NCBI RefSeq assembly: GCF_006714895.1
Contig: NZ_VFME01000001.1
Span: 434,001 to 498,000, forward strand
Direction of reading: 5' to 3'
Length of the DNA stretch: 64,000 bases
Source: Gramella sp. Hel_I_59
GTDB taxonomy: Bacteria; Bacteroidota; Bacteroidia; Flavobacteriales; Flavobacteriaceae
Each line of letters begins with the position of its first letter. Position 1 is the first letter of the stretch. Position numbers and translations under genes: made by a program. The notes below the pieces were generated by a model. The model did not search any database, was not told where the DNA came from, and was given only the letters and a program-made list of their open reading frames with translations. Shown here piece after piece: positions 48,146 through 57,758 of this stretch.

Positions 48146-49732
48146 ATGAGCACACTGGTTCAAATTACAGCTTTACCCCGGGAACTTGAAGATCATCATC
48201 TGCTTCTGAACAGGGCAATTAAAAAGTCGAACATCAGAAAGGATGATATCGGAGACTGGAGAATTAGAAAGCGTTCGATCGATGCCCGTAAAAAACCTGT
48301 GAAACTTAATCTACAGATCGAGATCTGGAAACACGGTGAAGAAAGAAGTGCGAGATCACCTTTGTCCCTTCAGGATGTTTCCGAAGCAAAGGTAATAGCA
48401 ATTATTGGTGCTGGTCCTGCAGGATTGTATGCAGCATTACGAGCAGTGGAAGCGGGATTGAAACCTGTGGTTTTTGAACGCGGGAAAGATGTAAGAGCCA
48501 GAAGACATGACCTTGCGAAGATTAATAAGGAGCAAACTGTAAACCCGGAATCTAATTACTGTTTTGGAGAAGGTGGCGCCGGTACGTACTCAGATGGGAA
48601 ATTATATACACGCTCGAAGAAACGAGGAAATGTATTGAAAGCCCTGGAGTGGTTCGTGGAATTTGGAGCAGATCCTGATATTCTTGTGGATGCTCATCCA
48701 CACATTGGAACGAATAAATTACCTAAGATCATCACCGCTATGCGGGAAGCGATCGTGGATGCTGGAGGAGAAGTACATTTCAACTCTAAACTAACCGATC
48801 TAAAGTTAGAGAGTGATAAGATCACTGCTATAGAAATCAATAAAGAGAAGTGGTTGCATTTTGACGAGGTGATTCTGGCAACGGGACATTCTGCCAGGGA
48901 TATATTTTACCTGTTGCATGAACGAAGTATAATGATAGAAGCCAAGCCTTTCGCGCTGGGAGTTCGAATTGAGCATCAGCAAAAACTGATTGATCATATT
49001 CAGTATCACGGGGATGATGAAAATCCTTATTTACCACCAGCTTCATACAGTCTGGTGGAACAGGTAGATGGACTTGGGGTGTATTCTTTCTGTATGTGTC
49101 CGGGAGGTATTATTGCTCCGTGTGCTACAGAACAGGAAGAAGTGGTAACCAATGGCTGGAGTCCAAGCAAGCGAAATAATCCATATTCCAACTCAGGAAT
49201 TGTGGTAAGTATAGAACCTTCAGATCTGCCGGGTTATAATGAAAATGATCCATTTGTTTGTCTTGACTTTCAGAAGATGGTAGAAAGAAATTGCTGGGAA
49301 GCGGCTGGCAAAACTCAACAGGTTCCAGCGCAACGTATGAAGGATTTTGTAGAAGGAAGAATGTCTTTAGATTTCCCGAAAACTTCTTATCAGCCGGGAA
49401 TTGTAAGCGTTGATCTTAATAAAGTGTTGCCCGATCTAATTGCTAAAAGACTACGGAAAGCCTTTGTGAAATTCGGAAAAAAGCTGAAAGGTTATTATAC
49501 GAACGAAGCCGTTTTGCATGCTCCGGAAAGTAGGACTTCTTCGCCAATTCTAATTCCGCGTGATCCAGAAACACTGGAACATGTAGAAGTAAAAGGATTT
49601 TATCCCTGTGGAGAAGGAGCTGGATATGCCGGCGGAATCATTTCCGCAGCCATCGACGGAATCAACTGTGTGGATGCTATTGCTAAGAAGTATGAAGCAA
49701 CGCAGGCAGGCGACAGCAAAAACTTGTCGTAG
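48146..49732 (+). CDS. FAD-dependent dehydrogenase (COG2509 type)
   Basis: About 528 residues. An N-terminal ~80-residue domain precedes the FAD-binding GAGPAGLYAALRAVEAGLK. A second block with CFGEGGAGTYSDGKL and a late NEAVLHAPESRTSSPI, then GEGAGYAGGII completes the flavoprotein fold. It fits the uncharacterised FAD-dependent dehydrogenase family. A frame-opening TTG at 48137 overlaps the -7 box, so the ATG at 48146 is the start. Electron partner and substrate unknown. Confidence 0.88.
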   Translation: MSTLVQITALPRELEDHHLLLNRAIKKSNIRKDDIGDWRIRKRSIDARKKPVKLNLQIEIWKHGEERSARSPLSLQDVSEAKVIAIIGAGPAGLYAALRAVEAGLKPVVFERGKDVRARRHDLAKINKEQTVNPESNYCFGEGGAGTYSDGKLYTRSKKRGNVLKALEWFVEFGADPDILVDAHPHIGTNKLPKIITAMREAIVDAGGEVHFNSKLTDLKLESDKITAIEINKEKWLHFDEVILATGHSARDIFYLLHERSIMIEAKPFALGVRIEHQQKLIDHIQYHGDDENPYLPPASYSLVEQVDGLGVYSFCMCPGGIIAPCATEQEEVVTNGWSPSKRNNPYSNSGIVVSIEPSDLPGYNENDPFVCLDFQKMVERNCWEAAGKTQQVPAQRMKDFVEGRMSLDFPKTSYQPGIVSVDLNKVLPDLIAKRLRKAFVKFGKKLKGYYTNEAVLHAPESRTSSPILIPRDPETLEHVEVKGFYPCGEGAGYAGGIISAAIDGINCVDAIAKKYEATQAGDSKNLS

Positions 49733-49834
49733 TTTGAACTAGATTTTGCCTTTCTGAAATTTCAATTTCATACTATTTTCGGAAGCATATCTGATTGCTA
49801 CTCGCTAAGAATACAGCAGTCTTAAGCAAAATTT

Positions 49835-52816
49835 CTAGACTGCAAACTTAAAATTAGTTCCCACCAGTCTTGGATCGGTTTGCGTAGCCTGCCTGGTGAG
49901 AGTTTTGATGCTAATGGAGATATACCCAAGATTGGAAACCACTTCACCATAACACAGGTAAATTCCCTTAGATCTTATAGGATACTTTTCGGCTACTGAA
50001 GGGAAAAGAACCACATCAAAAATGACTCCTTCAGGATCATAGAAAGTACCGAAATACATATATTTTCCATTCGAAGTTCCGGTTTTTTTAGAATTCACCA
50101 GGTTACCATAGATCTCTATATTTTTCCCGATATGATCCTTTAACTGCAAAGCTGTCACCACATTCTGCTTTAGAGGATCTTTCAGTAGTTCAAAATGACT
50201 GCATAGCGGAAATCCCAGAAGTTCCATCTGGTCGTAAGCTTCGATCATTTTGGAAGCTTCAAATTCCGGCAATTCAAAATCTTTATGCTTCGGTTTAAAG
50301 AGTAGTGGCTGATTCGTTTTTGGTTTATTCTTGTCCAGTTTAAAATAGGCTTTCCATAAAAGTTCGTGTTTGTCCATGCCGGTAAACCGGAAGGCGTTGA
50401 TTTTCAGTAATAAGCTAAGCTGTTCAATAGAAATCTGGATACGGTCTATAAAATCATCCAGAGAGCTAAATTCTCCAAAAAACTGTCTGTTTCCCAGTAT
50501 TTGCTGAATAGTTTTTACTTCAAGTTCTTTAATATAACCAAAGCCCAGGTAGACGTTTTTTCCGTAGATCACATTGGGGTGATCACTTTTATTGATACAG
50601 GGAGCGTGAATCTTGCCGCCCCAACGTCTTATTTCCTGAATATAGGTCTGCAGATCGTAGAAACCACCTCCATTGTTGATCGCCGCTACCATAAATTCAA
50701 GCGGAAAATATTTTTTCAGGTACAAACTCTGGTAGCTTTCCACGGCGTAGGAAGCCGAGTGTCCCTTCGGAAACGCGTAGCCAGCAAATGAAGAGATCTG
50801 TTCCCAGACTTCATCAATCAGTTTTGGTTCGTAGCCTTTAGTATTACAGTTTTCCCGGAAGGTGTTCTCGATCTTTTCCATTTGCCCCCGGGAAGTTTTT
50901 TTTCCACTCATCCCTCTTCGCAATACATCTGCATCATCCAGGCTCAAACCGGCAAAATGGTAAGCGACCTTCATCACATCTTCCTGGTAAACCATCACAC
51001 CATAAGTGTCGGGCATGATCTCGTACATTACCGGGTGAGCTTCCTTTCTTTTTTCAGGAAAGCGATGTCTTAGAATAAATTCATCTTTCATTCCAGCGCT
51101 GGAAATTCCTGGTCGAATCACAGAACTTGCTGCAACCAGGTTAAGGTAATCCCGGGTTTGTAGTTTTGTAAGTAAACCTCGCATGGCAGGAGATTCCACA
51201 TAAAATACACCCATACAATCGCCGGTGGTGAGCAATTCGTTAATAGCGGGATCTTCTTTAAAAGCTTGGATATTTTCTATATCCTCTAATTCAGCGTCTG
51301 GCTGATTCTGTTTTACGATCTCGATGGTATCGGTGATTTTTGAGAGTCCACGTTGGGCAAGAATATCAAATTTATGAATGCCTACTTCTTCAGCAATGTT
51401 CATATCAATCTGCATCGTTCGAAAGCCTTTGGGAGGTAAAAACGTTGCCGCATAATTATGAACCGAATCGTCCAGGATCAAAATTCCGCCGGAATGAACA
51501 CTCAAATAATTAGGGAAACCTTCTATGAGTTTGCTGTACTGGATCACAAGTTTTTCCAGATGATCCAGGTTGTTAAAGGTGTAGAAGACAGAAGCGAGCT
51601 TATCGATATTTTCTTTAGGCAAACCAAAAACCTTCCCGAGTTCACGGGCAACCGCGCGCTGTTTGAAAGTAACATAAGTACCCATAAGCGCTGTATTCTT
51701 ATACGTACCAAAAATATAATCTGTAATATCATTACGGTCTTTCCATGAAAAATCAAGGTCAAAATCTGGCGGAGATTTCCGGTTAGGATTTATAAAACGT
51801 TCAAAATAAAGATCGAGTTCTATAGGATCCACATTGGTAATTCCAAGAATATAAGCAACAACTGAATTCGCACCGCTCCCACGTCCTACAAATGGATAAT
51901 TCTGCGAACGAGCATAGTCCACAATTCCCAGGTTGATAAGAAAATAAGAGACAAACTCAAGCCTGATGATAGATTCCAGTTCTTTTTCAACCCGCGTATA
52001 AACTTCCCGATTTGCTTTTGGGTATTTTTCAGGAAGTTTTTCGTAGGTGAGCCGCCGGATCATATCTGCATCCTCTTCAATCGTATTTCGGTAGACCTTT
52101 AAATTTCGGTTCTGTCCTTTTCCGAAGTCATAATGCACCTTGCAAGCGTCCATAATTTGTTGTGTATTCTCCAGAATATGAGGGAAATCTTCAAAAGCGG
52201 CTTCCATTTCCAGCCTGGGATACATTTTATGTGAAGCTTTTCCCTGTTCTGTTTCTGGAAGCTTGCTAAGCAGCAAATTATTATCGATCGCTCTGAGTAA
52301 GCGATGTGCATTAAAGTCTTTTTTATTCCGAAAGCTTACCGTTTGTAGAATAACTAGTTTATCCTTCAGATTTCTATATTCTGAAAACCTTAATTTCCCA
52401 ATCTCCTCTTTGGAAACTCCTATATATTCATTGCTTCTGAAATTTTTACGTTTTTGTTCCACCACTTTTCCGAAGGGATAAATGATAAAACAATCAGGTA
52501 GTTGCGGAGCTGCCGTTTCAAAACCTTCCTTTTCATGCAGGTGATTTGAAAGATGATCGTTTAGCTGAAGGAAGCCAGCATTGTTTTTTGCCAGTCCAAT
52601 ATATTGTTGCTCAGCAGCATTTCTAAAGTCAATTCCCAGAACCGGTTTGATTTTGGTTCCATTGGTAAGCCTCAGGAATTCGAGACAGGCTGAAGTATTA
52701 TTGATATCTGTAATAGCAAACTGCCAGATATCGTTGGAGTAGGCGAGCTCACACAACTCCCTGATGGGAAAAGTCCCATATCGCAGTGAATAGTATGTGT
52801 GACAGTTTAAATACAT
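49835..52816 (-). CDS. dnaE2: DNA polymerase III alpha subunit, short error-prone type
   Basis: A 993-residue C-family DNA polymerase. The N-terminal PHP domain reads LNCHTYYSLRYGT where active PHP has HxH, so the metal site looks degenerate. Palm motifs are GRGSGANSVVAYILGI and PPDFDLDFSWKDR (two catalytic Asp), with a third segment further on. An OB domain closes the chain (NIEIYGNLVNSKKT). Shorter than replicative DnaE and coupled to dinB, so it fits the DnaE2/ImuC-like lesion-bypass group. It lies 34 bases after dinB. Confidence 0.9.
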   Translation of the reverse strand: MYLNCHTYYSLRYGTFPIRELCELAYSNDIWQFAITDINNTSACLEFLRLTNGTKIKPVLGIDFRNAAEQQYIGLAKNNAGFLQLNDHLSNHLHEKEGFETAAPQLPDCFIIYPFGKVVEQKRKNFRSNEYIGVSKEEIGKLRFSEYRNLKDKLVILQTVSFRNKKDFNAHRLLRAIDNNLLLSKLPETEQGKASHKMYPRLEMEAAFEDFPHILENTQQIMDACKVHYDFGKGQNRNLKVYRNTIEEDADMIRRLTYEKLPEKYPKANREVYTRVEKELESIIRLEFVSYFLINLGIVDYARSQNYPFVGRGSGANSVVAYILGITNVDPIELDLYFERFINPNRKSPPDFDLDFSWKDRNDITDYIFGTYKNTALMGTYVTFKQRAVARELGKVFGLPKENIDKLASVFYTFNNLDHLEKLVIQYSKLIEGFPNYLSVHSGGILILDDSVHNYAATFLPPKGFRTMQIDMNIAEEVGIHKFDILAQRGLSKITDTIEIVKQNQPDAELEDIENIQAFKEDPAINELLTTGDCMGVFYVESPAMRGLLTKLQTRDYLNLVAASSVIRPGISSAGMKDEFILRHRFPEKRKEAHPVMYEIMPDTYGVMVYQEDVMKVAYHFAGLSLDDADVLRRGMSGKKTSRGQMEKIENTFRENCNTKGYEPKLIDEVWEQISSFAGYAFPKGHSASYAVESYQSLYLKKYFPLEFMVAAINNGGGFYDLQTYIQEIRRWGGKIHAPCINKSDHPNVIYGKNVYLGFGYIKELEVKTIQQILGNRQFFGEFSSLDDFIDRIQISIEQLSLLLKINAFRFTGMDKHELLWKAYFKLDKNKPKTNQPLLFKPKHKDFELPEFEASKMIEAYDQMELLGFPLCSHFELLKDPLKQNVVTALQLKDHIGKNIEIYGNLVNSKKTGTSNGKYMYFGTFYDPEGVIFDVVLFPSVAEKYPIRSKGIYLCYGEVVSNLGYISISIKTLTRQATQTDPRLVGTNFKFAV

Positions 52817-52850
52817 CAGTAATCTTTTTATACTTCAGAATAGATCATCA

Positions 52851-54071
52851 TTATTGTTTTCTATGAGCAAGAACGATAGGTGGCTCCCCGTTAAAAGGAT
52901 TCTTCATTCTGCCGATGGTTTTCGCATCCATCGCAGCAGCACGCATCACCGCATGTTCACCAAAGCGATTTTTGATCTTATCCAGAGAATTGTAGAGATT
53001 CAGCATATCTTCAGAATCATCAAAAAGATTGATCTGATAGTGGCCACCCACGAGTCCGCTAAACTTCACCCCGATTAACCTAATGAGCAGGCGCCTGCTG
53101 TATAATTGTTTAAAAAGTTCCTCGACCTTAGGAATTAGAATATGATCTGCACTGGTATACGGGATCTTTACCTGTTTACTATAAGTTTGAAAATCTGAAT
53201 ATCTGATCTTTACACTCACTGTAGAAACAAGCTTATTTCCACGGCGTAGCTGATAGGCGAGACTTTCTGCCATGGCAACCAGCGTACCATGCAAACGGAT
53301 CATATCGATAGTGTCCCGGTTAAAGGTTCTTTCAGTTGAAATAGATTTGCGTTCGTGAAAAGGAATGATAGGAGGATTGTCGATCCCATGAGCACGTTTC
53401 CATATAGTGCGGCCATTCTTACCCAAAACGCTCTCTAAAACCTCTACAGGCATCTTCTGAATTGTCTCAATCCTGCGAACGCCGAGATTTAATAATTTCT
53501 GAAAGGTTTTATTCCCGATCATCGGGATCTTGTTCACTGCAAGCGGAGCAAGAAATGTTTTTTCTGAACCTGCTTCGATCACTTTCTGGGCATAAGGTTT
53601 GCCTTCTCCGGTAGCGATCTTGGAAACCACTTTGTTGGTGGAAAGTCCGAAGGAAATAGGTAAATAAGTTTCTTTTTTGATAGTTTCCTGAAGTTCTTTA
53701 GCAAACTGGGTGATCCCGAAAAATCGATCCATTCCTGTAAGATCTGCATAGAATTCATCTACGCTGGCCTTTTCAAAAGAAGGAACTTTGCTACGAATAA
53801 CTTCGGTGACCTCATGGGAGAATTTTGTGTATGTGGAAGCATTCCCTTTGATCACGATAGACTGCGGGCAGAGTTGCCTGGCCACCTTCATAGACATCCC
53901 GGAATGTACTCCAAACTTGCGAGTCTCATAACTACATGCTGCTACCACGCCACGATCTCCCAGACCACCTACGATAAGGGGTTTGTCATTCAATTTTGAA
54001 TCCAGACGCCTTTCTGCGGAAACAAAAAAGGTATCAAGATCAAGGTGTATAATTGATTTCTCTAATTTCAT
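52851..54071 (-). CDS. dinB: Y-family DNA polymerase IV
   Basis: A 406-residue translesion polymerase. Catalytic residues are Asp 11 in IIHLDLDTFFVSAE and the Asp-Glu pair (105-106) in SVDEFYADL, where typical DinB has SIDEAYLDV. Finger and thumb segments follow, with IPMIGNKTFQKLLNLGV as the HhH region. A standard beta-clamp motif was not found by eye. First gene of the dinB-dnaE2 operon; the control region carries paired operator-like repeats. Confidence 0.95.
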   Translation of the reverse strand: MKLEKSIIHLDLDTFFVSAERRLDSKLNDKPLIVGGLGDRGVVAACSYETRKFGVHSGMSMKVARQLCPQSIVIKGNASTYTKFSHEVTEVIRSKVPSFEKASVDEFYADLTGMDRFFGITQFAKELQETIKKETYLPISFGLSTNKVVSKIATGEGKPYAQKVIEAGSEKTFLAPLAVNKIPMIGNKTFQKLLNLGVRRIETIQKMPVEVLESVLGKNGRTIWKRAHGIDNPPIIPFHERKSISTERTFNRDTIDMIRLHGTLVAMAESLAYQLRRGNKLVSTVSVKIRYSDFQTYSKQVKIPYTSADHILIPKVEELFKQLYSRRLLIRLIGVKFSGLVGGHYQINLFDDSEDMLNLYNSLDKIKNRFGEHAVMRAAAMDAKTIGRMKNPFNGEPPIVLAHRKQ

Positions 54072-54112
54072 AATAGGAATAAATCCATTAAATAGGAATT
54101 ATTCCAAAATTA
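54072..54112 (-). promoter_or_regulatory. dinB promoter with tandem operator-like repeats
   Basis: Two near-identical 16-base elements lie 19 bases apart (54072-54087 and 54091-54106; 14 of 16 match). The second contains the palindrome GGAATTATTCC (54095-54105). It touches a minus-strand -7 box TAATTTTG (54112-54105). Two sites one start-site apart suggest cooperative repression of dinB-dnaE2, as in SOS-type control. No regulator gene lies next to it. Confidence 0.5.
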
Positions 54113-54171
54113 TAAATTTAATCTGGTTTATGATGTTGAGGGAGCGTTAAAAAGAAATAGGAATTTTGAAA

Positions 54172-54200
54172 TTGATTGTTGAATTAATACTGTAATTTTA
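54172..54200 (+). promoter_or_regulatory. candidate promoter of the Nudix-helicase-HNH cassette
   Basis: TTG (54172-54174), 18-base spacer, TAATTTTA (54193-54200), one mismatch to consensus. Transcription would begin near 54207, within the first codons of the longest frame and before the second TTG (54226). Confidence 0.3.
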
Positions 54201-54201
54201 A

Positions 54202-54615
54202 TTGTCAAATAATCGAAAGTTCAGTTTGATTCAAGTTACATGCGCCTTGATAGAGGATAATCATAGAGTATTATGCGCGCAACGCAGTAAGAATATGAGC
54301 CATCCTTTGAAATGGGAATTTCCAGGTGGGAAACTTGAAGCTGGAGAAACACTGGAGAATTGTCTCAGGAGAGAAATTAAAGAAGAACTGGGATTAGATA
54401 TTAAAGTTATACAACGTCTCCCTTCCAATATCCACAAATATTCTGATAACAAGATTATAGAACTTATTCCATTTCGCTGTTCCCTACAAACTTCAGAAAT
54501 TATTTTAAAAGAGCACTCTAAAATAGAATGGTCAACCGTATTCCAATTAGAAAAATTTGATTGGGCGGAAGCAGATATTCCAATTGTTAAACATTACATA
54601 CAAACTTTTAGATGA
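54202..54615 (+). CDS. Nudix (deoxy)nucleoside triphosphate pyrophosphohydrolase, MutT-like
   Basis: A Nudix hydrolase of about 130-137 residues. The Nudix box is GGKLEAGETLENCLRREIKE (then ELGL), matching the GX5EX7REUXEEXGU pattern except that the REUXEE is REIKEE as expected. The N-terminal VTCALIEDNHRVLCAQR is MutT-like. No ATG is available: the frame opens at a TTG (54202) right after a stop codon, and a second TTG (54226) gives the family-typical MIQVTCALI. Substrate probably an oxidised or other (d)NTP. Its stop overlaps the helicase start by 4 bases. Confidence 0.85.
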   Translation: MSNNRKFSLIQVTCALIEDNHRVLCAQRSKNMSHPLKWEFPGGKLEAGETLENCLRREIKEELGLDIKVIQRLPSNIHKYSDNKIIELIPFRCSLQTSEIILKEHSKIEWSTVFQLEKFDWAEADIPIVKHYIQTFR

Positions 54616-57600
54616 GTTTTGAAACGGGTCTTTACGAGCAGCTAATTAATAAGCTTATAACAAATAAGTTAGAATCACTTGACTGCCAAGAATTTCATAT
54701 TAGTAAAACAGCGTTAGACAAAGAGGAAGCATCCCAATATCTAAGTCTTTATTTGTCAGAAACAATTCGTTTTGCTTTAAATGAAATTAAAGACAAGGAT
54801 AGACCCTTGAAGCAAATTGAGATATCTAATAAGATCATAAGTTTATTGGCTGCAGAGCTTAAAAATTTAGATTTAACCAACAATCTTATAGAAAATGAAG
54901 GAAAGATACTGGAGGCCGTATTTTCAAAATCTAATTTTCCTTATTCCAACCTAAAAGATAGACTCAAAGAAATTACACCCTATACTCGCCTAAGTCAAAG
55001 TGAACTTTTCACAGGAAATAATACTGGAATATCTTTAGAAAGTGAGATTAAAAAAGAAATTCTTTCGGCTGATTCTATATGTTGGTTAGTATCATTTATT
55101 AAATACTCAGGAATTCGAATTTTTAAAAAGGAACTTGAAGAGTTCACGCATAGTGGTAAAAAATTAAAAATTATCACAACGTCCTACATGGGTGCTACAG
55201 ATGCGAAAGCCGTAGAATATTTATCTTCTTTACCTAATACTGAAATCAAAGTATCCTATAATGTAGAGCATGAACGACTACATGCGAAGGCATACTTATT
55301 CCTGAGAAATTCAGGTTTTCATACAGGTTATATAGGCTCATCTAATCTCTCGAGATCTGCCTTAACCAACGGTCTAGAATGGAACTTGAAAGTGACAACC
55401 CAAGAGATCTCTCATATTATAGATAAGTTTCAGAAGACATTTGATACTTACTGGGAAGATCCAGAATTCGAAAATTATAATAACGGTAGAGATAGAGAGA
55501 AACTAATTAGTTCCTTAAAAAGACAGAGTTCTTACGGAACAAATCAAATCACTACATTTTTCGATCTAAAACCTTATCCCTATCAGGAAGAAATATTAGC
55601 CAAGCTCGATTCTGAAAGAATTATTCATAAAAGAAATAAGAACCTGGTGGTGGCTGCAACAGGAACCGGTAAAACAGTCATTTCTGCTTTCGATTTTAAA
55701 CGATTTAGAAATTCAAATCCAAATACGAAATTTCTATTTGTTGCGCACCGAAAAGAAATTCTAGAGCAAGCCCAAAAGACGTTTCAACATGTTTTACGAG
55801 ACTCTAATTTTGGGGAATTGTGGGTAGGAGGCTATGAACCCGAAAAGTATGATCAGCTCTTTGCTTCCGTTCAAACTTTAAACAGTCGATTAAAGAACTT
55901 AGAGATAGATGAGAGCTTCTTCGATTATATTGTAGTAGATGAAGTACATCATATCAAAGCCGATAGTTATAGACCAATATTAAGAAGATTCAAACCTGAA
56001 ATACTTTTAGGCCTTACCGCTACACCTGAAAGAATGGATGGTGGTGATATTACTGAAGATTTTCATCATAAAATTGCAGCTGAAATTCGGCTTCCTGAAG
56101 CATTAAATAGAAAGTTATTATCTCCATTCCAATATTTCGCACTTTCCGATTCTATTGATTTAACGAATGTAAGTTGGAAAAACGGCAGATACGAGATTAA
56201 AGAATTAACTAAGCTCTATACTGAAAATGATAGGCGGGTTGGGGATATCCTCAAAAATTGTGATGAATACCTTACAGATGTTCATGATGTGCAAGCTTTA
56301 GGTTTTTGTGTGAGTCAGGACCATGCAAAGTATATGGCTGATAAGTTTACAATTGCTGGGTTGAAAGCAGATTACCTAATAAGTGGGAATAGCTCCAATA
56401 GGGCAGTTTTGAAAGATAGACTCACTAAAAAGGAAATTAATTACTTATTCGTCGTTGATATTTTTAATGAGGGTGTTGATATTCCAGAAATTGATACGGT
56501 CCTATTTTTGCGTCCTACCGAAAGTCTAACGATATTTTTGCAGCAATTAGGAAGAGGACTTCGCTTAGCCGAGAATAAAGATTGTCTTACAGTTTTAGAT
56601 TTTGTAGGAAATGCAAAACCAGAATATGATTTTGAACATAAATTCAGAGCATTAATTGGGAGAACACATACTTCTATTATCAAAGAAATCGAAGATGAAT
56701 TCCCGCATTTGCCACTAGGCTGCTCGATTATTTTAGAGCGGAAAGCTAAAGATATAATACTAACCAATATTAGAGAAGCTACGGAATTTAGAAGACCTGA
56801 GCTTCTTAGAAAAATTCAAAACTTCAAACATCATTCTTCAAGAATTCTTACTATAGATAATTTCTTAGATTTCCATCATCTTGAAATACAGCAAATTTAT
56901 AAAAAAGGAAGTTGGAAAAGACTTTGTGCAGATGCCGGTATAATCCAGCAATTTGAAGAACCTAATGAAAAAGAAATATCAAATTTTATAAGTAGCAGGT
57001 TGATACATTGCAATTCAGTAAGTTACCTCACTTTTATAAAGCAACTGTATAATAATAGTTTTGAAGTTTCTAACGATTCTGAAATAGATCATTTGAAAAC
57101 TTTGATGCTCCATTATGACATATGGCAAAAATCTGGTCCAGACCTCAATTTCGACGACTTACAGTCAAGCTTGAATCAAATCAAGACAAATCCTGTAATG
57201 ATTCAGGAAATCGTGGAAGTTGTTGATTATTGTCTAGATAGGATAGATTTTATTGAGAAACCTATTAATCTTGGATTCCCATTCCCATTAAAAATTCATA
57301 GTCGTTATAATCGTAACCAAATTCTTGTAGCCATTAGAAGGCATAAGTTTGACAAGGCTAAACCAAGTAGGGAAGGAGCATCTTATGAAAAATCTATAAA
57401 TACTGAGGCATTGTTTGTCACCCTTAAAAAGTCTGATAAAGATTATTCACCTACTACTATGTATGAGGATTATGCATTAAATAAAAATCTATTTCACTGG
57501 CAGACTCAAAATAGTGCATCTCCAAATACACCAAAAGGGCAAGCGTATATTCAAAGTGAAAAAAACGTCCTATTATTTGTGAGAGAACAAGCTAAGGATG

Positions 57601-57749
57601 AGTATGGATTTACGATGGGTTATGTGTTTTTGGGAGAGGCAATATTTCAAAGTCATTCAGGTGAGAAACCCATGAATATTGAATGGAAATTAGAGGAGCC
57701 AATGCCACCGTTTATTTTAAAAGAGAGTCAGAAATTAGCTGTTGGATGA
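54612..57749 (+). CDS. PLD-like / DEAD-box helicase with C-terminal DUF3427
   Basis: A 1045-residue multidomain protein. About residues 110-290: phospholipase-D-like region with HAKAYLF (His 224, Lys 226) and GSSNLSRSA (about 241); the Asp of the HKD motif is Leu. About 320-690: superfamily 2 helicase with Walker A ATGTGKT (about 350), DEVHH (about 443), LGLTATPERMDG and QQLGRGLRL (about 644). The rest is DUF3427, with SRYNRNQILVAI, LKKSDKDYSPTTMY and NKNLFHWQTQNSASP. This architecture is known in defence-type neighbourhoods, but its activity is not established. Overlaps the Nudix stop (ATGA) and AT-rich compared with flanks. Confidence 0.9.
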   Translation: MSFETGLYEQLINKLITNKLESLDCQEFHISKTALDKEEASQYLSLYLSETIRFALNEIKDKDRPLKQIEISNKIISLLAAELKNLDLTNNLIENEGKILEAVFSKSNFPYSNLKDRLKEITPYTRLSQSELFTGNNTGISLESEIKKEILSADSICWLVSFIKYSGIRIFKKELEEFTHSGKKLKIITTSYMGATDAKAVEYLSSLPNTEIKVSYNVEHERLHAKAYLFLRNSGFHTGYIGSSNLSRSALTNGLEWNLKVTTQEISHIIDKFQKTFDTYWEDPEFENYNNGRDREKLISSLKRQSSYGTNQITTFFDLKPYPYQEEILAKLDSERIIHKRNKNLVVAATGTGKTVISAFDFKRFRNSNPNTKFLFVAHRKEILEQAQKTFQHVLRDSNFGELWVGGYEPEKYDQLFASVQTLNSRLKNLEIDESFFDYIVVDEVHHIKADSYRPILRRFKPEILLGLTATPERMDGGDITEDFHHKIAAEIRLPEALNRKLLSPFQYFALSDSIDLTNVSWKNGRYEIKELTKLYTENDRRVGDILKNCDEYLTDVHDVQALGFCVSQDHAKYMADKFTIAGLKADYLISGNSSNRAVLKDRLTKKEINYLFVVDIFNEGVDIPEIDTVLFLRPTESLTIFLQQLGRGLRLAENKDCLTVLDFVGNAKPEYDFEHKFRALIGRTHTSIIKEIEDEFPHLPLGCSIILERKAKDIILTNIREATEFRRPELLRKIQNFKHHSSRILTIDNFLDFHHLEIQQIYKKGSWKRLCADAGIIQQFEEPNEKEISNFISSRLIHCNSVSYLTFIKQLYNNSFEVSNDSEIDHLKTLMLHYDIWQKSGPDLNFDDLQSSLNQIKTNPVMIQEIVEVVDYCLDRIDFIEKPINLGFPFPLKIHSRYNRNQILVAIRRHKFDKAKPSREGASYEKSINTEALFVTLKKSDKDYSPTTMYEDYALNKNLFHWQTQNSASPNTPKGQAYIQSEKNVLLFVREQAKDEYGFTMGYVFLGEAIFQSHSGEKPMNIEWKLEEPMPPFILKESQKLAVG

Positions 57750-57758
57750 ACTTGACTT

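Noticed and set aside
54612-57749. Mokosh-type helicase/PLD defence system
   Set aside because: Mokosh as I recall it uses an SF1-type helicase with an active PLD protein; this helicase is SF2 DEAD-type with DUF3427 and a degenerate PLD site.
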